Assembly: GCA_907163375.1 (NCBI GenBank)
Contig: CAJQUW010006148.1
Span: 124,001-188,000 of the forward strand
DNA from: Prostheceraeus crozeri
Taxonomy: Eukaryota > Platyhelminthes > Polycladida > Euryleptidae
Length of the DNA: 64,000 nt
Direction: 5' to 3'
In this document: piece after piece, positions 1 through 12,432 of the stretch
Position numbering within the stretch: the first letter of the stretch is position 1
Layout: each line of letters starts with the position of its first letter
Program-made: the position numbers and the translations under genes
Notes under the pieces: model-generated
What the model was told of the DNA's origin: nothing
What the model saw: only the letters and a program-made list of their open reading frames with translations
Database searches by the model: none

Positions 1-1190
1 AATTTCCCTTACTCCAATAGTGTCGAAAATGTTTGAGCGCATCGCTTTCAACTCGATGAAGAATTCCTTTGTGAATATACGTGTATATGTGACTGATCAA
101 CTTGCTTTCCTTTTGGATCAACAACCGGTACCTTGATAAACATTCATGACTCTATAACATCTCTCATGGATATTCCAACTACCATTTCGGTCAGAGTCAC
201 ATGCTTGGACTTATCAAAGGCGTTCGACAAAGTTCATCACAATAGATTCATTACTAATCTGTACCAATGTGGATTGAATAGTGGTTCCACTTTTTCTAGA
301 GCTCTCGCTGCCAAAGACTTTGCATTAAAATCACATCACTGGCCCTGTAATTGACGTACCCTCAGGATTACCGCAAGGATCAGTATTGGATCATTATTTG
401 TTTGACACTTTCATGTCAACTTTATCAGTGTGTGAGCAGAACGCGAAACTAATCAAATTCGCTGACGATCTTACTTTGGTGTAGTCATTCGATGCGGGAA
501 GCGACCCTCCTAATTTTTTGCAGAGTATAATAAACTGGACAGACGCTTACAAAATGAAGCTGAACCTAAGAAAATGCAAACAAATTATCTTATTTAAATC
601 GTGTCAGCTTCATCCGTTGCCCATGTTTTACGATGATATTGAAATCGAAGACTTAATAAAAATCTTGTGTATTACTATCTGAAATAATTTATCGTGGAAT
701 GAGCACTTCTGCAATGCTACACGAACGGCAAATCGTCGTTTACACATTTTGCATGTATTGAAGCCCTTAATGTTGCAGCAAGCATGTACATGTATTCACG
801 TCTTTCACGGAATTATCATGTGTATCCTTCTTTATGCAAGTCCTCTTTTCGGTGATTTGACTCAACCTGTTGTAACGATGGTTGAAAGAGTTATCAGACG
901 GGCACAATAAATTATTTGTGATATTATTTGGTAATGCTTGATTTCATTTGTTGCCACGAACGTCATGTGCTCAAACTTTTTCGACAATATGAAGACCCAT
1001 CCCATCCGTTGCACTCATTGATTCCTGCTCTTTTGCCTAATTCGGGTCATTTTCGCCTTCCCTTAGCTTCAACGACACGTCGTTCAAGATCCTTTCTTCC
1101 ATATACAGTACATGCTGTCTTCTCAATTCTAAATTGTAATGATAATTCAAGGCTATGATTATAATTGTAATGATAATTCAAGTATGTGAT
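1..1190 (+). pseudogene. CR1-like LINE, 3' part of ORF2 (reverse transcriptase), degraded
   Basis: This is the reverse transcriptase half of a non-LTR retrotransposon, running in from the left edge. In shifting forward frames it reads in the expected order: ISLTPIVSKMFERI (from base 2), LDLSKAFDKVHH (about 205-240), PQGSVLDHYLF (about 370-403), KFADDLTLV (catalytic box, about 455-480) and a C-terminal tail HPLHSLIPALLP...RLPLA (about 1000-1070), which is typical of CR1/L2-type ORF2 ends. Frameshifts and stops break it several times, so it is inactive. The 3' end carries a 20-bp direct repeat (1132-1151 and 1163-1182, period 31), like the short tandem tails that CR1/L2 elements often have. The endonuclease part lies outside the window or is lost. 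The CR1 group is inferred from motif style. Confidence 0.8.
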
Positions 1191-1339
1191 TTATCACTGC
1201 ATTTTAATGCTAGATATTTACTTTATGTGTGATTTTTCCTCAGATATTTTTTACTTCAAAGATGCTCTTATGATTCCCATTATTTTCAATAATTACTTAA
1301 ATATTAATTTTCTTTTTTTTACTACATCACGACCTTTTT

Positions 1340-3185
1340 GCGGACGGTAGATTATTCATCAGATCTCAGAGTCTTGCGAAGATTGAGAGGGATCTACTAC
1401 CCTTCGAAGGATATGGGCACTGCCAAGAAATGCTTCTTTAATCATGCGCTGTACACGGTGGTCTCCTGGAGTGGTGTCCAGGTACCTCGGCAAGTTGGCT
1501 GTGTATGCTCCAAGAGCGCCAATCACTATTGGTATCACTTTTGCACTACAGTTCCAGAGTCTTTGGATTTCGATGTGCAGATCTTCATATTTTCTATTTT
1601 TTTGGTTGTGTTTTTGACGGATATTATGGTCATATGGTACTGCAATGTCAATTGTCATTGTCATCTTATTTGATTTATCATGCAGAATTATATCAGGTCT
1701 TCTAGCTTGGATGCATCGATCGGTTCGAATTTTTAAGTCCCACAGGATCTTGTAGGATTCTTTATCTATCACTCGAGGAGGTTCGTGTTTCCAAAATGAC
1801 GTTGTTTCTATGTTGTAGTATCTGCAAATATCCCAGTGTAAAGCTCTGACCACATTATTATGTCTTCTGAGACATTGCGTAGGCAAGTTCTTTGCATGCA
1901 TTCAGTATGTGAAAGACCGTTTCATTTGATTCACAAAGCATGCGGCATGTGGCGTCATTGCTGATCTTCATAATGATAGCTTTATGGACCTTTGTGTTCA
2001 GCGCTTAGTCTTGTGCAGCTGTTAACTGGGCCTCCGTTTCGATTTTAGATTGTCTTCTCTCAACCAGCTATACATGTATCTGGACTTAGCTGTGGCATGT
2101 TCTTCAATTTATCCTGAATATTGCCCATGGAGAGGTTTTTGCTTCCATCGATCTTCTCTATCTTTTCTATTCGTTTCTTCCAGTTTTCGACTGTTTCAGA
2201 TTTTTCCTGGTACACCATACTGGTCTTCACCATCACCAGCAGTGAATCTTCCCTCTCATTCCTCTGGATGTACTCAGAGAGGCTCATGTCATCTCTTTGA
2301 ATCACTTCGGCAATGTCCTACCACCATTTTTCAATACATATTCTTTGCCTTCACTTCGTAGAATGTGACTTAAGGAATTGATGGCCAAGTGGAACAGTAG
2401 AGGTGACAATGCGTCTCCTTGGAAGATTCCCCCTTTTAATGTTGATGTTGCCAATCTCTTCCTTTCCATGTATGAGAATCGTTCTTCAAGATTCCATTTG
2501 GTGACGTATGATAGTTTGGATATTGTCGCTGATCTTGTACAATTACAGGCATCTTAATATCCACGAGTGTTGGATTGAGTCATAACCCTTCTTGTAATCT
2601 ATCCACGCTATCGCCAAGTTTGCATGCTTGCATATATTGTCTCTCAGTATTGCTCTGTCTATGGCTAGTTGATATTTTGTGCCTCTAGGCATTGGCATCA
2701 CTCCTTCTTTGTTCGTTGTACAGAATATCATTCTTCTTGATATGGCACATGATCTTGTTTATCAAGGATCCCACTGAGCACTTTCCACATTGTAGGCAGG
2801 CATGTAATCGGACGTTAGTTTCTCGGAGTTGGTTCGCTGTCAGGTTTCTTGTTGATAAGCTTTGTTCGTCCTGCTGTCAACAATTCTCGCAAGCTGTGAG
2901 GGTTCTGTATCCATTCATTCATTTGAAGTGGTAGCGCTTTGTGAATTGGATGGAATTTCTTTAGTCGGAAGGTTTGCACTTTGTCATGACCCGGCGATTT
3001 CCAGTTAGCCATTCCGCTATTTTATTGGTGACGTCCTCCTCAGTTACACTTATATTTTTTTCTTGTGCTGATAGATTATTAGTGTCTCTTTCCAAGCGTG
3101 GCAACCACGTTGCATTGTCATCATGCTGTATTGAATTCTGCCAGAAATCTTCCCAGTATTTCTTCATATCCACTTCGTATCGATG
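1340..3185 (-). pseudogene. R2-group LINE remnant (RT plus restriction-like endonuclease)
   Basis: Reading on the minus strand from about 3175 to 1340: a linker with NWKSPGHDKVQ (about 3010), the RT finger/palm motif AIAWIDYKKGYDSIQHSWIL (about 2600-2545), IFQGDALSPLLFHLAINSL (about 2440-2380), then a C-terminal CCHC knuckle (C-x3-C-x7-H-x4-C, about 1960-1900) and an RPD-x14-D motif (RPD near 1694, D near 1647). CCHC followed by R/K-PD-x12-14-D/E is the restriction-like endonuclease arrangement of the R2/NeSL/R4 group of LINEs. The tail VIPIVIGALGAYT is common to such ORFs in marine invertebrates. Frames change at least four times. The catalytic YxDD box expected between about 2380 and 2300 is not found and seems deleted. 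The exact clade is uncertain. Confidence 0.75.
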
Positions 3186-3427
3186 CGAATGGCGGAAGAA
3201 ACGCGAAGTTAATTGTCTGTCAGATGAAGGCCGAGCGATGAGGACGGTAATACATTGATCCAGTTACCTGATCCTTTTGCTGCACAGGAGATGAGTCGAT
3301 TGCAGTCAAGCTGGCTGGCGGTTGAGGAGGAGTGAATTGTACAATTGTCTGTAAAGAGTCCACAACTTCTGTTTATACAGGAACTGAAGTGGAAAGGAAG
3401 GGGCAAGATACTGTGAGAATCAGTCAT
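3186..3427 (-). pseudogene. C-terminal fragment of a second non-LTR ORF
   Basis: A minus-strand frame ending near 3190 reads GSGNWINVLPSSSLGLHLTD, a stop, then LRVSSAIRIDTKWI. The pattern GS-x-W-L/I-N-x-LP-x5-G-x5 followed by LR(I/V)...(I/L)R(L/I) is a segment I know from C-terminal regions of reverse-transcriptase proteins scattered through marine invertebrate genomes, upstream of a restriction-like endonuclease. Here it is cut off exactly where the R2-group remnant begins (about 3185), so one retroposed into or next to the other. The upstream 40 residues are serine- and cysteine-rich and not diagnostic. Family assignment rests on one short motif. Confidence 0.5.
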
Positions 3428-3469
3428 TTAATGTTGCCGCGTGCATCTTTATTTCTTGGATTTCCCATT

Positions 3470-3960
3470 CACTAGAAATGCGTTGACAAGTGTGGAAACC
3501 GAACCATAGAGAGACGATTAATACTATTATTATTGTGGATTAATGGATGTAATATTCGCACATCGATTATCATTGTCTCACGGAATCTAGGATTAATAAT
3601 ATCATAGCATTTGTCTAATATGTCCAAAGACATTTCATTATTGCCATACTGCTCTAAATGCTTATGGATCGATGAATCTGAGCGGTTCATGTGTTCTGCT
3701 ATTCGCGTGTGTAATTTCCGTGCTGCGCTACCAAAGTAGTATTGTTGAGAACTATTGCATGTTACTTTGTAAATTATCAGCTATTTAAGAGAAGCAGTTT
3801 TGTTGGGGTTCTTGCATGACTTCCATGTACATGTTGGCTCAGGTTGGCTGTGCCTGTTCAATGCCATCCTTAGAGTAAAGGATCGATGGGAGATTCTCAC
3901 TGGTAATTTCAAGTTGTGAAAAATCCGGAAAATTCGATTGTCTGCATCATCCGATATGTA
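3470..3960 (-). pseudogene. Penelope-like retroelement, GIY-YIG endonuclease end
   Basis: On the minus strand the segment reads DDADNRIFRIFHNL...RMALNRHSQPEPTCTWKSC (about 3945-3800), then IIYKVTCNSSQQYYFG (about 3775-3727), KLHTRIAEH and SSIHKHL, and ends with INPRFRETMIIDVRILHPLIHNNN (split here as INPRFRETM and DVRILHPLI). That is the linker and GIY-YIG nuclease of Penelope-like elements: the IYK and YYFG pair supplies the two conserved tyrosines and LHTRIAEH the conserved arginine. An in-frame stop separates linker and nuclease. The reverse transcriptase is absent, so this is a truncated copy. Confidence 0.75.
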
Positions 3961-4064
3961 CAGGACCTGAAAATATGAAAACTGATTTTGAAATTCGGCA
4001 CTCTTGTGATATGATGATTGTTGATTTGCGTTTATGTGATTGCCTTCTTATGCTTCGCAAATTT

Positions 4065-4180
4065 TCAAAAATATGGAGCAATGTAGACAATCGAATTTTC
4101 CGGTTTTGTCATAACTTGAAACCCCCAGTGAGATTCTCCAAACCACCCTATACTTCACATACACATTTAGCACGGTAATT
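4065..4180 (+). pseudogene. Second Penelope-like fragment, opposite orientation
   Basis: The forward frame reads SNVDNRIFRFCHNLKPPVRF, which matches DDADNRIFRIFHNLKLPVRI of the minus-strand fragment at 3945-3885. At DNA level, 3889-3945 and 4084-4140 form an imperfect inverted repeat of about 55 bp with a loop of about 140 bp. The two pieces therefore come from the same linker region of Penelope-like elements, placed head to head. Inverted partial copies are a known outcome of Penelope-like and twin-primed LINE integration. Confidence 0.65.
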
Positions 4181-6580
4181 AACATTGCATTTTTTTGCGA
4201 ATGAGATTTGGCGCCTTTCTAAGATTGTATGTCAATGATGATGCCTCGCCAAATAGGAACCACGTCAAACTTGTTTGTCAGCCATCTCTTGGTTTAAGCT
4301 GATTATGTTATAAACGATCGGAAATGAGGCTTTAGCGACCCCAAGGTAACTAGAGGATCAAAATCTTTAGAGTCAAAATAAGAGAATAATAGGATGTGAA
4401 TGAAAAGTAACTGGGCATCATAGGAATTGCTTGTTTGGGTAAATAGTACAATCAATAATAATCTTTCTCCATGTGCCTCTCGATTGTTAAATATGAAAAA
4501 TATAACTCCCAGTTGTAGCGGTTGTGTATTTTGCTATCTGCCCACGATAAAGGATGATCATGTTTGAATACAAGCTTGTCATGTCATTTGAAAGCTGAGA
4601 ATATTGATATTGACGTACATAATCTTTTGTAAGCTATTGACATGATGCCGACTTGCTCTGCGCTTAAGAATGGGAGCAGAAATAAGTAACGATATTGAAC
4701 AACCAAATTTACCTTGTTTTCATTTTTGCCGAACTTTTATAAATATATTGCGCTTCACTGTCAAATCATGCTATTTTGTCTTCATGATGCTACGATGCTA
4801 AGTTATTTTTTCTCAATAAGAAATATCAGATACTATACAAGGCAATGTTTCCTATTTGAAGAGTTCTTTCATGTTTCGTCTCAGTACATTTACCTGTATT
4901 GTGCATTATGTTTACATTACAAGTCAGTAATGGAAGCCGTCTCTATCAACCAAACTCAAAGACATTTCTCAACTTCAAAGATATATGACTCATTTGCTGC
5001 TAGATTCACGAAATAGGCATAAAGAAATTGAAATAGATCCTGATGAATCTGAACAAAAATTTTTAAAATAAGCTGTTATGCACTCAACTCTCGATGGAAT
5101 TCTGACTTAGAATTCAGGTGAGATTATCTTTCTTGCATGTGCGTGAACTGTAGCTGAGTTGCATTTGAAATTTCATGACTTCACCAAACCATGTTCAAAT
5201 TGTGACGATAGAGGCCTATTTTCTGGAGAAACATTCTATGGTCCTCATGTGGCAATCAAGTACATGCATTTTCCCTGAGAAAAATTGAATTGAGTGGGTG
5301 ATGTATTCGTCCTATCTGACCAAAACTGATACTTCCGTATTCTAATTTGCACTGATGAAATTTTTGTTTCTTTCAAACAAATAGTTTCAAGGATCCGGTG
5401 GCACTTCGTCACTGCAATAACAGCAAAATTATTTTAAATATCAAGATGCAATGTGTTGTTATGTCTATTGAAATTGGGTATCCTTTGACATACTCTGTTT
5501 TCCAGTATATGGACGTCTTGGCAGTCATCACAAGTATACTCGTAGACCTGATTCGATTTATTTTAAATTTTGAGGAATGCGATCTATATTGTAGAAGAAC
5601 ATGCTCAGTTTGTTCATTTGAAAGACAGGATCTATGATTGAGTTCTCTGGTAATTTTTTATTTAGTTGATGAATTTTTTCCTTGGGAAGCTTTTCTTTTT
5701 CTAGTGCGTAAGGGAATTTCCAACAAATTGCGGTTTCATTTTCTTTTTAATCCTTATTCTTGGCTAGTTAAGGCCGCTTCAAGTATTTGTTAACTTTCTG
5801 CCTTATTCGTCTAAATACCCGCAAATTAAATATTGTCAACGCACATTTTTGTTATAGCCTCAAATGTATTTCATTAAAATTCATCATTTGAGCATATTCG
5901 TTTCATTCTATAATATAGTGATCGAATTGCCGCCACTTTATAAGCATCGTTACAAAAATAAGTCCCTGTATCTGTTTCTTTCATTTTTTTGTTTTGCGAT
6001 GAATAAGTACGTACAGTCCAAAAAATCAATACTTTCCTGTTTTTCACATCTAAGCTAAATTTGATGTCTTTGTTAATTTTGTCAACAAAGTTAAAAATAA
6101 GTCGTAAATATGAGATTGAGTTTTAAACATCAGAAGACTTTGCTTGGAAAAATCAGTAAATAAATTTAGATTTAATAATTTGCATTTGAAAAGACGTTGT
6201 AGCCCATCGACGTTCTATCAATCTGATGAAACAGCAAGTTAGTAAATGAGAATACAATATAATTTTGAGCACTTTTTTCGTCTATTGTTGAAACGATGCA
6301 ACTAATTGTACGTTTTAGGGATACTTGAAAACAGGCTTTGAACATCAAAGCCACTCATCACAAAATTTTTCCAATTTACATCAATAAATTCGTTTATGTA
6401 ATTCCCAAAATCAAAGCTGTCTTTAAAATTAAATTTCTGTGGCAAACAAGATTTTAAAATTGTATCTAGCCATTATAAGAGATGAGATTCATACACATTT
6501 CTCATATTTAATATCGTATGATATGGTAGATTCTGCTTGGTCGTCCATGTCGAGCGGGCTACGAACCACTGGTTTTGATC
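4181..6580. other. No recognisable gene; AT-rich DNA
   Basis: Only short open frames occur (longest about 100 codons at 4714-5016, tyrosine/phenylalanine-rich with no recognisable domain). I see no repeat structure, RNA gene or promoter that I can support. Confidence 0.5.
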
Positions 6581-6660
6581 GCACTCGCCCAACCCAAGAA
6601 TCGAACCGATACCCGCTGTGGATAAGCGCACCTTCTTCAGTAGGCCAAACTGTCGGTTCA
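6575..6660 (-). repeat. tRNA-derived SINE head or tRNA pseudogene
   Basis: On the minus strand an A-box-like TGGCCTACTGA (6647-6637) is followed 40 bases later by a near-perfect B box GGTTCGATTCT (6607-6597). Order and spacing match the internal RNA polymerase III promoter of tRNAs. The rest does not fold into a clean cloverleaf by eye, so a SINE head or old tRNA pseudogene is more likely than a working tRNA. No 3' tail or target duplication was found. Confidence 0.5.
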
Positions 6661-6699
6661 AAAGGAATGCAAGTGAAGTCATAAGTCATCTCCAAGTGA

Positions 6700-7640
6700 T
6701 GTCAACAGGTTATTGTCCTATTATTATTGACAGAATGCAGAATTCATTTTGTAGCGAGATAGCTCATCATCATGTCAATCGACTACGTCACACTAGGTTT
6801 GTTCATCTCCGATAAGAATGCTATTACCGGTACATTTGTTAAACTTTTATGCGTACAAATTCTTGTTATTAGCTACATCCCTTCAGATTTTCATTTGAGC
6901 CTTCCATTGTTTTGGAATTTGTTTATCATGACTTTTGTCGCAGTATGATTTAAAAATCACTCTTAGTTTGTTGACTAACTCAATCATCAATGACCCGGAT
7001 AGATTGGTTCTTAGCATTTGGACTATGACCTCAGCTTCCGATTTTTCTTTTTGATTATAATATTTGTCAAGGGCCAGCACATAGAAATTCTCAAGATATT
7101 TTATTCTATTAGTGAAGATGCATATGTATCGGGATATTTCAGGCTTCACTAATTGATAAATTTCGAAATATGCAAAAGAATCATAGCTGCGTTTATTAAC
7201 TTAAAAACCAACAGCGCTATATTATGGCCACAGAAAACAGTTACATGTAAATGCAATCGCTGGTTACGTCACGACATAGCATACACTGCAAATAAATCAT
7301 ATCATCTTCCATCATATCCTGTGTCATGTGCGTGACATCGGCTTACAGCATTATTTCGCTCGTCTCTTAACGATTAGGTTAATAATCGAATGGGAAATGC
7401 TATAAATATAATCTGTGCTCTGATACCTGGCATGATTTTTTATCATTATCAGTAACGTTTTGTTAACATGGAATAGGCTTGCGTCATGTCAATAAATCCA
7501 AACTGTCTATTAAGTCCTAAATATTGTCGTATCTACATTTGAGTAGTAGGCAACGTACCTACACAAAGCGGTTGTAATATTAGAGGGTGTGAATGCCACA
7601 TGAGTTATCACTGGGTACCACCAAACAGAGTTGGCCGATA
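6700..7640. other. No recognisable gene
   Basis: AT-rich sequence with short chance frames only. Near 7637-7675 two overlapping short inverted repeats (GGTTTTTA...TAAAAACC and GATAAA...TTTATC) could fold alternatively, just upstream of the LTR retroelement. Confidence 0.4.
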
Positions 7641-7776
7641 AAAGCCAACCTGGTTTTTATCATCCGGTAAAAACCTTGCAAAAACCAATAGTTTTTTCCA
7701 CCCTTTTGTAGCAGTCTGGCTAAAACTGGCTGAAACTCTTCTTTCCCAACATTATTGTATTACCCCAGTGTGACCT

Positions 7777-8590
7777 ATGGGCGATATAATGGAAATAAAT
7801 GCAGCCACTGTGAAATTGCCTGCATTTATGTCTGCGGATCCTTTCACCTGGTTTGTTCGCTCCGAAGCACAATTCCGATCTAAAAACATTGCGCGCTCCC
7901 AAACGAAATCATATTACATCTTGCAAGCACTTCCAGAACATGTGTGCAACAAAATAGCATCATTTCTACGAAGACATCCATCTGACATCGATTATGATGA
8001 ACTCAAAAACGAGATTTTGAAGAAATACTCCCTACAGCCATCGGAAAGAGTGCATGTGCTTCTGGAAATGATTTCCCAACCACTCGGTGATCGTACTCCA
8101 AGATGTGCATGGGATGAAATGAACCGTCTTCTACAACTAGATGAAGTTGATGAGCAAGGGAATTTTAAAGAAATTGACCTGAAACGCGAACTTTGGTTGC
8201 AACATTTGCCTGAGCCTATTCGAGCTGCTCTCCACGATTCATCAACTCTCTCAATTGAACATTTGCTGACTAAAGCTGACAACCTCCAAATCTCGAATCG
8301 TGCTATTCTTCGTAATCGAGGCAGCAAGCCAGTTATTGCATCTATAAGTGAATCCTCCATTCACAAAATTGAATCTCAAAATGCAAATTTGAGTGATGGT
8401 GAAATGAACAATGATCAAAATGTGTCACATGTCTCAAGAACAAAGCCGAGATTTTCCAAAATTTTTCAAAAAAGGACGCCTGAATTTCAAAGGACACCCG
8501 ATCGAAAAGGACTGTGCTATTACCACATACGATGGGGACAAAATGCGCGATCGTGTGTTCAAGGATGTACGTGGCAAGTTCACTCAAAAA
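7777..8590 (+). pseudogene. gag-like region of the Ty3-type element
   Basis: The N-terminus reads VKLPAFMSADPFTWFVRSEA and continues through an alpha-helical capsid-like region (TKSYYILQALP, KRELWLQHLP, HLLTKADNL) of the kind found in CsRn1/Mag-like Ty3 elements. The conserved W-F-x2-E/S-x-Q pattern and the later C-Y-Y-H-x-R-x-G knuckle support this. It is a fossil part of the element above and is given only for layout. Confidence 0.7.
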
Positions 8591-10786
8591 ACTAATCAAC
8601 GGCCCTACCCGGGGCCAACAATTAAGGGTGAAAATGCTCAAGGTACTTCAAATTAACAGCATAAACAGCACTAAATCTAACGCCCTCACTGTTCATAACA
8701 AATTTTCTGAACATGATTTTCTTGTTGATACTGGAGCCTATGTTTCCGTTTTTCCAATTTCTCGCCTCAATTCAAATAGAAATGACTTGACTTGTGAAAA
8801 CATTCCTACACTGATAGCTGCGAATGGGTCAAAAATTGCAACATTTGGTCGAAAGGAAATAACTCTACGCCTTTCTGAAACCAATTATACATGGAACTTT
8901 ATTATTGCTGACATTCAACAACCACTTCTAGGAGCAGATTTTCTCGCGTACTTTCGCCTCCTTGTTGATGTAGCGGGTCAACGACTTCTCAATATGGATA
9001 CTTTTTCATCTTTACCATTAATTCCTGTGAACACGATTGAAATTGCACCCATTCATGCATCAGGTGAATATTCTTATATTTTTGACGATTTCAAGGACGT
9101 TTTCAAAGCTGAACTGAAGCAGAATCCTCAAGATGTATCAAAGCATGGAATTTTTCATTATATTTCCACAACAGGAGCCCCCGTTCATTCTAGGTATCGA
9201 CGATTACCTCCTGCAAAATTAGAAGCTGCAAAAGCTGCATTTTCAGAGATGGAAAGAATGGGCATCTGCAAGAAAGCCAGCAGTCCTTGGAGCTCTCCCT
9301 TGCATATGGTTCCTAAAGCCGATGGTTCTTGGCGACCTTGTGGTGACTACCGCAGACTGAATTTGAAAACAATTCTCGACCACTATCCACTTCCAAATAT
9401 TCAAGACATTATGGCATCAGTAAAAGGAGCAAAACTAAAAGGATAATTTCAGGTACCAGTGAATCCCGAGGACGTTGATAAGACTTGTATCATCCTCCGT
9501 TCGACTAATGGATACTATATTTGGACATATCACTTTTTGTATTGTGTACGTTGACGATATTCTCGTATTTTCAAAGACAATTGATGAACACCACAACCAT
9601 TTACAGGAGGTTCTGAAACTCCTGCGGCAGAATGGACTCGTTGTAAGAACAGATAAATGCATTTTTGGTGTGTCCTCCGTCACTTTCTTAGGCCATCACA
9701 TTAATGAAAATGGAGTTTGCCCGACTAAAGAAAAGGTGAAAGCGGTTGAAAATTACCCAAAACCGACTTCAATCTAAGATTTGCAGAAGTACCTTGGTTT
9801 AGTTAACTACTATCACAGATTTATTCCTCATTATGCAGAGATCTTGAAACCACTATACGATGTGCTAACAGGAAAACCCAAGAGTTTGTTATGGGGACCA
9901 GAGCAACAAAAAATCCTTCATTCGGTCAAAATCCGCATTGGCTTCTTCCTCGTGTTTGCATCATCCCAATCCAAACGCTCCTATAGTAGTTACTACTGAC
10001 GCTAGTGCTACCGCAGTCGGGGCGGTTCTTGAACAAATTGTCAATGGTATTAATCAGCCAATAGCTTTTTTCAGCAAAAAACTGCGTTCAAACGAAATGC
10101 ACTATAGCATATTTGACAGGGAACTTTTGGCAATTTATCTTGCTCTTCGCCATTTCAAGCATTATTTGGAAGGAGTTGAATTCAAAGTAAGAACTGATCA
10201 TCGCCCTTTAATAACAGCTTTAACAAAGAAATCTGAAGCTTTCTCTTCTCGACAACAAAGACAATTATCCGCAATAACAGAATTTGCATGTGAGGTTGAA
10301 TACATCCCAGGTAGAAATAACCCTGCGGCTGACGCATTATCCCGTGCAGCTATAAGCTCAATCCAACTCGGTCTTGATTATCGAAAATTGGCATTGGAAC
10401 AGGTATCCGATCCTGACATACAAAACTCTCAAAATTTATTGGCTTCACTGAAATTGCAAAATGTTTCATTTGATCATGATACTCATATTCTTTGTGATGT
10501 TAGCACTGGAAGACCTCGCCCTGTAGTTCAACATACTTTCAGAAAAGAAGTGTTTGAGTTAATACATGGACTAAACCATCCATCAATTCGATCGACGCTG
10601 CGTCTTATTACGTCAAAATTTGCATGGCATGGCATTTCTCGAGACGTTCGTGCTTGGGCCCGTGCCTGTGAAAGATGCCAAAAGTCTAAAGTCGTCCGTC
10701 ATATCGAATCTGGAATCGGCAGTTATTCAATCCCACGTCGAAGATTTTGTCATATTCATGTTGACATTGTCGGACCCCTATCCATA

Positions 10787-10810
10787 AAGCTTCGTTTATA
10801 CTTATGCTGT
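10787..10810 (+). repeat. Harbinger left terminal inverted repeat
   Basis: AGCTTCGTTTATACTTATGC, preceded by TAA. It pairs with the right end at 13093-13116. Confidence 0.85.
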
Positions 10811-10969
10811 ACAGCATGTTGTATGACGCATATGCTGTACAGCATGTTCCAGATGCTGTACAGCAGAAAATAGTGACATGCTGTACGACAAATGCTGTAC
10901 GCATGTTTGACGAAATCTATAGAGTTTGCTTGACTGATTGTTGAATAGTACTCTATTGACATATTTCTG

Positions 10970-12111
10970 ATGCACGCAACGGAACTTGACAGCAAAATGG
11001 ATCCAATCGTGTTGATGTACATATATCGCAAGAAGAAGATGAGACAAGAGCGACGATGGTACGTGAGGCCACTGAACGTACCTCGAAACATCAGGAGTGA
11101 GTGCAACCTTGTAGATGAGATGCGGAAAATGGATCCACAGACTCATTTTGAGTATTTTCGAATGTCAAAGGAGAGGTTTGACGAACTCCTCCGGAAGGTG
11201 CAATCATTGATTCACCATGAACCTACTCATCGTTTTCCCATTTCCAGTCAGATAGACTAGCAGTCACACTGCGTCTTCTAGCTACAGGCAACTCACAAGA
11301 AAGCGTTGGACATAGTTTCCGCATGGGAAGGTCTACCGTAAATAAAATATTTCGTGAAACGATAGTATCAATCAGAAAGGCTCTACAAGAGGAATTCATT
11401 TCTCCTCCATCTCCAGATGATTTGAAGGAGATTGCGAAAGACTTTTGGCAGTATTGGAATTTCCCATGCTGTCTTGGGGCTTGTGATGGGAAACACATCA
11501 ATATAACTGCTCCTTCAAACTCTGGCAGCAATTTTTATAATTATAAGAATACCTTCTCAATCGTGCTGATGGCCATCGTTGATGCAAAATATCTTTTCCG
11601 CTTTGTGAGCATTGGTAGAAGTGGAAAGGAAAGTGACGCTGGAGTATGGGGTGATTGGGATGTTGCCGAAGCACTTCACAAGAAGAATCTTGAACTTCCG
11701 CCACCAACCAATCTTCCTGGTGCCAACGATAAAGTTCCCCATGTTTTCATAGGAGATGACGCGTTTCCTTTGAGACCATACTTTTTGAAACCTTTTTCAG
11801 GTACTAGTCTAACTGATGAAAAACAGGTGTTTAATTATCGTCTCAGCAGAGCTCGACGCATTGTAGAAAATGCATTTGGGATATTGTCTGCAAGGTGGCG
11901 AATATTCAGGCGACCCATTGAAAGCACTGTCGATGTTGTTGATTCTATTGTATGGGCCTGTGTTTTGCTTCACAATTATCTAAAGTCAACTGATAATGTG
12001 TCTTTGCCCGAAACCAGATATTGTCCCTCAAATTTCATCGACTATGAAGATCAAGATCATGTGATTCATGGAGGAGGATGGCGTCAACTAACCGCTGAAG
12101 ATGCAGGTTAG
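10970..12111 (+). CDS. Harbinger DDE transposase (one frameshift)
   Basis: A nuclease of the DDE_Tnp_4 type that would cut and paste the surrounding element. The N-terminal part (10970-11250) has RRWYVRPLN, then FEYFRMSKERFDELL. The frame shifts by one base near 11245-11260 (both frames carry family sequence: RLAVTLRLLATGNSQESVGH lies in the second frame at about 11253-11312), and 11323-12111 continues. The catalytic triad is visible: D in LGACDGKHI (about 11485), D in FIGDDAFPL (about 11755), E in RRIVENAFGI (about 11865). The family spacing and the NYRLSRARR segment are intact. The frame stops within GCAGGTTAGT, a good splice-donor word, so a short C-terminal exon may follow. The frameshift could be a real lesion or a tiny intron artefact. 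Confidence 0.88.
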
Positions 12112-12432
12112 TACTGTATATCACATATTATTTTAACTTGTATACATGAAGATGCTTCAGCGTCAACCATTTACAACATCATCTTGTTAAATTAAAGCAA
12201 TTAAGCATCTTCAACGCTGTCCTGAGTGTCGTTCCTGAAACAAGAGATTAATGATAAATGAAAGTACATAACACAAAAAGGAACATTGCACCAAAAACAT
12301 GATGCCTAGATAGGCCTATTCCAGCGACTCAACAGTATGTTGTACACGCACTATACATTGAACTCTGGTAGCTATGTAAAATGGTATTAGACAAAGAATA
12401 AATGTCAACAAATCGAATAGCGGGCTTGATAA

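Noticed and set aside
4714-5016. 100-codon plus-strand frame
   Set aside because: No family motif, low-complexity aromatic-rich start, and no splice, promoter or neighbour support.
7637-7675. Overlapping alternative hairpins (riboswitch-like)
   Set aside because: Arms of only 6-8 bp in eukaryotic AT-rich DNA; likely chance.
8342-8641. Minus-strand frame of about 100 codons opposite the retroelement gag region
   Set aside because: Antisense shadow of the retroelement.
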